DNA of 64,000 nucleotides, taken from positions 1,696,501 through 1,760,500 of the forward strand of contig OY756967.1 in the NCBI GenBank assembly GCA_963580455.1. The letters run 5' to 3'. Under the pieces are notes generated by a model, which was not told the origin of the DNA, ran no database searches, and was given only the letters and a program-made list of their open reading frames with translations. Within the stretch, counting starts at the first letter, position 1. Each line of letters begins with the position of its first letter. Both the position numbers and the translations under genes were made by a program. The stretch is from Euonymus europaeus. Its lineage: Eukaryota > Streptophyta > Magnoliopsida > Celastrales > Celastraceae. Positions 59,870 through 64,000 of this stretch are shown here, piece by piece.

Positions 59870-61599
59870 TTACGTAAACGGTTTTATGAATATCCGTTGA
59901 CTCCGAGTTCTGAATTCGGTGATTTTTAGCTTGATTTCACACTACTTTTCGAGCTCTACGATCCTGGCGTTTTGGATTTTGATTTCAGAACTCGTGGCTA
60001 GTAGGTCTCGTTTCATCTAGTTAGCCGCGAAATGTGGTTTCTTTACGTAAACGGTTTTATGAATATCCGTTGACTCCGAGTTCTGAATTCGGTGATTTTT
60101 AGCTTGATTTCACACTAATTTTCGAGCTCTACCATCCTGGCGTTTCGGATTTTGATTTCAGAACTCGTGGCTAGTAGGTCTCGTTTCATCTAGTTAGCCG
60201 CGAAATGTGGTTTCTTTACGTAAACGGTTTTATGAATATCCGTTGACTCCGAGTTCTGAATTCGGTGATTTTTAGCTTGATTTCACACTACTTTTCGAGC
60301 TCTACGATCCTGGCGTTTCGGATTTCGATTTCTGAATTCGTGGCTAGTTGGTCTCGTTTCACCTAGTTAGCCGCGAAATGTGGTTTCTTTACGTAAACGG
60401 TTTTATGAATATCCGTTGACTCCGAGTTCTGAATTCGGTGATTTTTAGCTTGATTTCACACTACTTTTCGAGCTCTACGATCCTGGCGTTTCGGATTTCG
60501 ATTTCTGAATTCGTGGCTAGTTGGTCTCGTTTCACCTATTTAGCCGCGAAATGTGGTTTCTTTACGTAAACGGTTTTATGAATATCCGTTGACTCCGAGT
60601 TCTGAATTCGGTGATTTTTAGCTTGATTTCACACTACTTTTCGAGCTCTACGATCCTGGCGTTTCGGATTTTGATTTCAGAACTCGTGGCTAGTAGGTCT
60701 CGTTTCACCTAGTTAGCCGCGAAATGTGGTTTCTTTACGTAAATCGTTTTATGAATATCCGTTGATTCCGAGTTCTGAATTCGGTGATTTTTAGCTTGAT
60801 TTCACACTACTTTTCGAGCTCTACGATCCTGTCGTTTCGGATTTTGATTTCAGAACTCGTGGCTAGTAGGTCTCGTTTCACGTAGTTAGCCGCGAAATGT
60901 GGTTTCTTTACGTAAACGGTTTTATGAATATCCGTTGACTCCGAGTTCTGAATTCGGTGATTTTTAGCTTGATTTCACACTAATTTTCGAGCTCTACCAT
61001 CCTGGCGTTTCGGATTTTGATTTCAGAACTCGTGGCTAGTAGGTCTCGTTTCATCTAGTTAGCCGCGAAATGTGGTTTCTTTACGTAAACGGTTTTATGA
61101 ATATCCGTTGTCTCCGAGTTCTGAATTCGGTGATTTTTAGCTTGATTTCACACTACTTTTCGAGCTCTACGATCCTGGAGTTTCGGATTTTGATTTCAGA
61201 ACTCGTGGCTAGTTGGTCTCGTTTCACCTAGTTAGCCGCGAAATGTGGTTTCTTTACGTAAACGGTTTTATGAATATCCGTTGACTCCGAGTTCTGAATT
61301 CGGTGATTTTTAGCTTGATTTCACACTACTTTTCGAGCTCTACGATCCTGGCGTTTCGGATTTCGATTTCTGAATTCGTGGCTAGTTGGTCTCGTTTCAC
61401 CTATTTAGCCGCGAAATGTGGTTTCTTTACGTAAACGGTTTTATGAATATCCGTTGACTCCGAGTTCTGAATTCGGTGATTTTTAGCTTGATTTCACACT
61501 ACTTTTCGAGCTCTACGATCCTGGCGTTTCGGATTTTGATTTCAGAACTCGTGGCTAGTAGGTCTCGTTTCACCTAGTTAGCCGCGAAATGTGGTTTCT
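59178..61599 (+). repeat. 14-monomer HOR (2422 bp) of the right end, copy 1
   Basis: It is built from a 5-monomer block A and a 4-monomer block B (GGCGTTTTGG / CATCTAG, CTACCATCC, and two TTTCGATTTCTGAATTC monomers). Along 59005-63848 the blocks run A B A A B A. Block B markers GGCGTTTTGG at 59966 and 62388 are 2422 bp apart. This 14-mer has different content from the 14-mer at 703-5546. Confidence 0.87.
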
Positions 61600-63675
61600 T
61601 TACGTAAACCGTTTTATGAATATCCGTTGATTCCGAGTTCTGAATTCGGTGATTTTTAGCTTGATTTCACACTACTTTTCGAGCTCTACGATCCTGTCGT
61701 TTCGGATTTTGATTTCAGAACTCGTGGCTAGTAGGTCTCGTTTCACGTAGTTAGCCGCGAAATGTGGTTTCTTTACGTAAACGGTTTTATGAATATCCGT
61801 TGACTCCGAGTTCTGAATTCGGTGATTTTTAGCTTGATTTCACACTAATTTTCGAGCTCTACCATCCTGGCGTTTCGGATTTTGATTTCAGAACTCGTGG
61901 CTAGTAGGTCTCGTTTCATCTAGTTAGCCGCGAAATGTGGTTTCTTTACGTAAACGGTTTTATGAATATCCGTTGTCTCCGAGTTCTGAATTCGGTGATT
62001 TTTAGCTTGATTTCACACTACTTTTCGAGCTCTACGATCCTGGAGTTTCGGATTTTGATTTCAGAACTCGTGGCTAGTTGGTCTCGTTTCACCTAGTTAG
62101 CCGCGAAATGTGGTTTCTTTACGTAAACGGTTTTATGAATATCCGTTGACTCCGAGTTCTGAATTCGGTGATTTTTAGCTTGATTTCACACTACTTTTCG
62201 AGCTCTACGATCCTGGCGTTTCGGATTTCGATTTCTGAATTCGTGGCTAGTTGGTCTCGTTTCACCTATTTAGCCGCGAAATGTGGTTTCTTTACGTAAA
62301 CGGTTTTATGAATATCCGTTGACTCCGAGTTCTGAATTCGGTGATTTTTAGCTTGATTTCACACTACTTTTCGAGCTCTACGATCCTGGCGTTTTGGATT
62401 TTGATTTCAGAACTCGTGGCTAGTAGGTCTCGTTTCATCTAGTTAGCCGCGAAATGTGGTTTCTTTACGTAAACGGTTTTATGAATATCCGTTGACTCCG
62501 AGTTCTGAATTCGGTGATTTTTAGCTTGATTTCACACTAATTTTCGAGCTCTACCATCCTGGCGTTTCGGATTTTGATTTCAGAACTCGTGGCTAGTAGG
62601 TCTCGTTTCATCTAGTTAGCCGCGAAATGTGGTTTCTTTACGTAAACGGTTTTATGAATATCCGTTGACTCCGAGTTCTGAATTCGGTGATTTTTAGCTT
62701 GATTTCACACTACTTTTCGAGCTCTACGATCCTGGCGTTTCGGATTTCGATTTCTGAATTCGTGGCTAGTTGGTCTCGTTTCACCTAGTTAGCCGCGAAA
62801 TGTGGTTTCTTTACGTAAACGGTTTTATGAATATCCGTTGACTCCGAGTTCTGAATTCGGTGATTTTTAGCTTGATTTCACACTACTTTTCGAGCTCTAC
62901 GATCCTGGCGTTTCGGATTTCGATTTCTGAATTCGTGGCTAGTTGGTCTCGTTTCACCTATTTAGCCGCGAAATGTGGTTTCTTTACGTAAACGGTTTTA
63001 TGAATATCCGTTGACTCCGAGTTCTGAATTCGGTGATTTTTAGCTTGATTTCACACTACTTTTCGAGCTCTACGATCCTGGCGTTTCGGATTTTGATTTC
63101 AGAACTCGTGGCTAGTAGGTCTCGTTTCACCTAGTTAGCCGCGAAATGTGGTTTCTTTACGTAAATCGTTTTATGAATATCCGTTGATTCCGAGTTCTGA
63201 ATTCGGTGATTTTTAGCTTGATTTCACACTACTTTTCGAGCTCTACGATCCTGTCGTTTCGGATTTTGATTTCAGAACTCGTGGCTAGTAGGTCTCGTTT
63301 CACGTAGTTAGCCGCGAAATGTGGTTTCTTTACGTAAACGGTTTTATGAATATCCGTTGACTCCGAGTTCTGAATTCGGTGATTTTTAGCTTGATTTCAC
63401 ACTAATTTTCGAGCTCTACCATCCTGGCGTTTCGGATTTTGATTTCAGAACTCGTGGCTAGTAGGTCTCGTTTCATCTAGTTAGCCGCGAAATGTGGTTT
63501 CTTTACGTAAACGGTTTTATGAATATCCGTTGTCTCCGAGTTCTGAATTCGGTGATTTTTAGCTTGATTTCACACTACTTTTCGAGCTCTACGATCCTGG
63601 AGTTTCGGATTTTGATTTCAGAACTCGTGGCTAGTTGGTCTCGTTTCACCTAGTTAGCCGCGAAATGTGGTTTCT
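61600..63675 (+). repeat. 14-monomer HOR of the right end, copy 2, first 12 monomers
   Basis: Twelve monomers match 59178-61253 at 2422 bp with very few differences. The next monomer (63676) departs from the pattern, with GGCTTTTCGG, an ordinary TTTTGATTTCAGAAC and GCCGCAAAA. The periodic match ends here. Confidence 0.87.
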
Positions 63676-64000
63676 TTACGTAAACGGTTTTATGAATATC
63701 CGTTGACTCCGAGTTCTGAATTCGGTGATTTTTAGCTTGATTTCACACTACTTTTCGAGCTCTACGATCCTGGCTTTTCGGATTTTGATTTCAGAACTCG
63801 TGGCTAGTTGGTCTCGTTTCACCTATTTAGCCGCAAAATGTGGTTTCTTTACGTAAACGGTTTTATGAATATCCGTTGACTCCGAGTTCTGAATTCGGTG
63901 ATTTTTAGCTTGATTACACACTATTTTTCGAGCTCTACGATCCTGGCGTTTCGAATTTTGATTTCTGAATTCGTGGCTAGTTGGTCTCGTTTCACCTATT
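63676..64000 (+). repeat. One divergent monomer plus a 152-bp partial monomer at the right edge
   Basis: The partial monomer (63849-64000) has GATTACACACTATTTTTCG and TTTCGAATTTTG, a combination not seen elsewhere in the window. The GGCTTTTCGG change of the preceding monomer is shared only with 53296. This is probably the start of another HOR. The array continues past the window. Confidence 0.75.

Larger units (their letters stand above)
1..64000 (+). repeat. 173-bp tandem satellite DNA array, about 370 monomers
   Basis: The TTACGTAA landmark recurs at 11, 184, 357 and onward at 173-bp steps to 63849, with one 1-bp shift near 39280. All copies point the same way and no foreign sequence interrupts them. 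Neighbouring monomers differ by a handful of substitutions, while monomers one HOR apart are nearly identical. A hand-built consensus has A33 C35 G38 T67, about 42% GC. Because 173 is not a multiple of three, any reading frame rotates through all three phases and soon meets stops, so the array is non-coding. Arrays like this are typical of eukaryotic centromeres or pericentromeric heterochromatin. That role is inferred from architecture, not from a recognised family. Confidence 0.98.

Noticed and set aside
1..64000. CRISPR array
   Set aside because: Repeats are contiguous 173-bp units with no unique spacers and no cas genes.
1..64000. Repeat-containing protein gene
   Set aside because: The unit length is not divisible by three and all six frames are interrupted in most monomers.
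1..64000. Human alpha satellite or Arabidopsis CEN180
   Set aside because: The length differs (173 against 171 and 178), and I recognise none of their characteristic motifs. A database search of the consensus would settle the family.
1..64000. CENP-B box
   Set aside because: I looked for the TTCG-N4-A-N2-CGGG pattern on both strands of the monomer. TTCG occurs (near GAGCTC and near GGATTT) but without the A and CGGG at the required spacing.
1..64000. Retrotransposon or other mobile element insertion
   Set aside because: The monomer phase is unbroken throughout, apart from one base, so there is no room for an inserted element or a target-site duplication.
1..64000. tRNA, 5S rRNA or Pol III internal promoter
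   Set aside because: No cloverleaf or B-box-like GGTTCGANNCC was seen in the unit on either strand.

Overview
The whole window is one uninterrupted array of a tandem satellite DNA. A 173-bp monomer repeats head to tail, always in the same orientation, from base 1 to base 64000. That gives 369 complete monomers (11-63848, with the unit start set at the TTACGTAA motif), a 10-bp piece at the left edge and a 152-bp piece at the right edge. I see no gene, RNA gene, transposon, CRISPR array, telomere repeat or unrelated insertion. Both array ends lie outside the window. A nucleosome-sized monomer in a gene-free, homogenised array with nested higher-order repeats (HORs) points to a eukaryotic chromosome, most likely centromeric or pericentromeric heterochromatin. 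I do not recognise the family. It is not human alpha satellite (171 bp) or Arabidopsis CEN180 (178 bp) as I know them. A plant is possible, but the species is not determined. Individual monomers are numbered 0 to 368 below, monomer 0 starting at 11.

Length is almost perfectly fixed. The phase of the repeat is constant from 11 to about 39276, shifts by one base at a T-run (39277-39284), and stays constant to the right edge. Diversity lies almost entirely in base substitutions, and these define monomer types that recur in fixed orders.

Layout by HOR, left to right: (1) 703-5546, a 14-monomer unit of 2422 bp, twice. (2) 6585-22327, a family of 11- and 13-monomer units combined into a 37-monomer super-unit of 6401 bp, with a 21-monomer version at its left containing an internal 8-monomer duplication, and a shortened copy at its right. 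(3) 22501-26306, an 11-monomer unit of 1903 bp, twice. (4) 26307-39801, one related family present as 8-, 12-, 12-, 14-, 10-, 12- and 10-monomer versions, with a 36-monomer (6228 bp) longer period. (5) 40494-47586, a mosaic with an 8-monomer tandem duplication and a 22-monomer period. (6) 47587-49316, a 4-monomer unit (692 bp) that became part of a 13-monomer unit (48279-52776, twice). (7) 52431-59004, a 19-monomer unit of 3287 bp, twice. (8) 59005 to about 63675, a 14-monomer unit built from a 5-monomer block A and a 4-monomer block B in the order A B A A B A.

Each monomer has a palindrome (TTTACGTAAA), EcoRI-type GAATTC and SacI-type GAGCTC hexamers, and a perfect 11-bp inverted repeat whose arms are 69 bp apart. 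It has about 13 CpG per 173 bp and twice as many T as A on the + strand (A33 C35 G38 T67 in a hand-built consensus). Hybrid monomers at several HOR boundaries look like footprints of unequal exchange between out-of-register monomers. No protein-level system is encoded. What is notable here is the repeat architecture itself.
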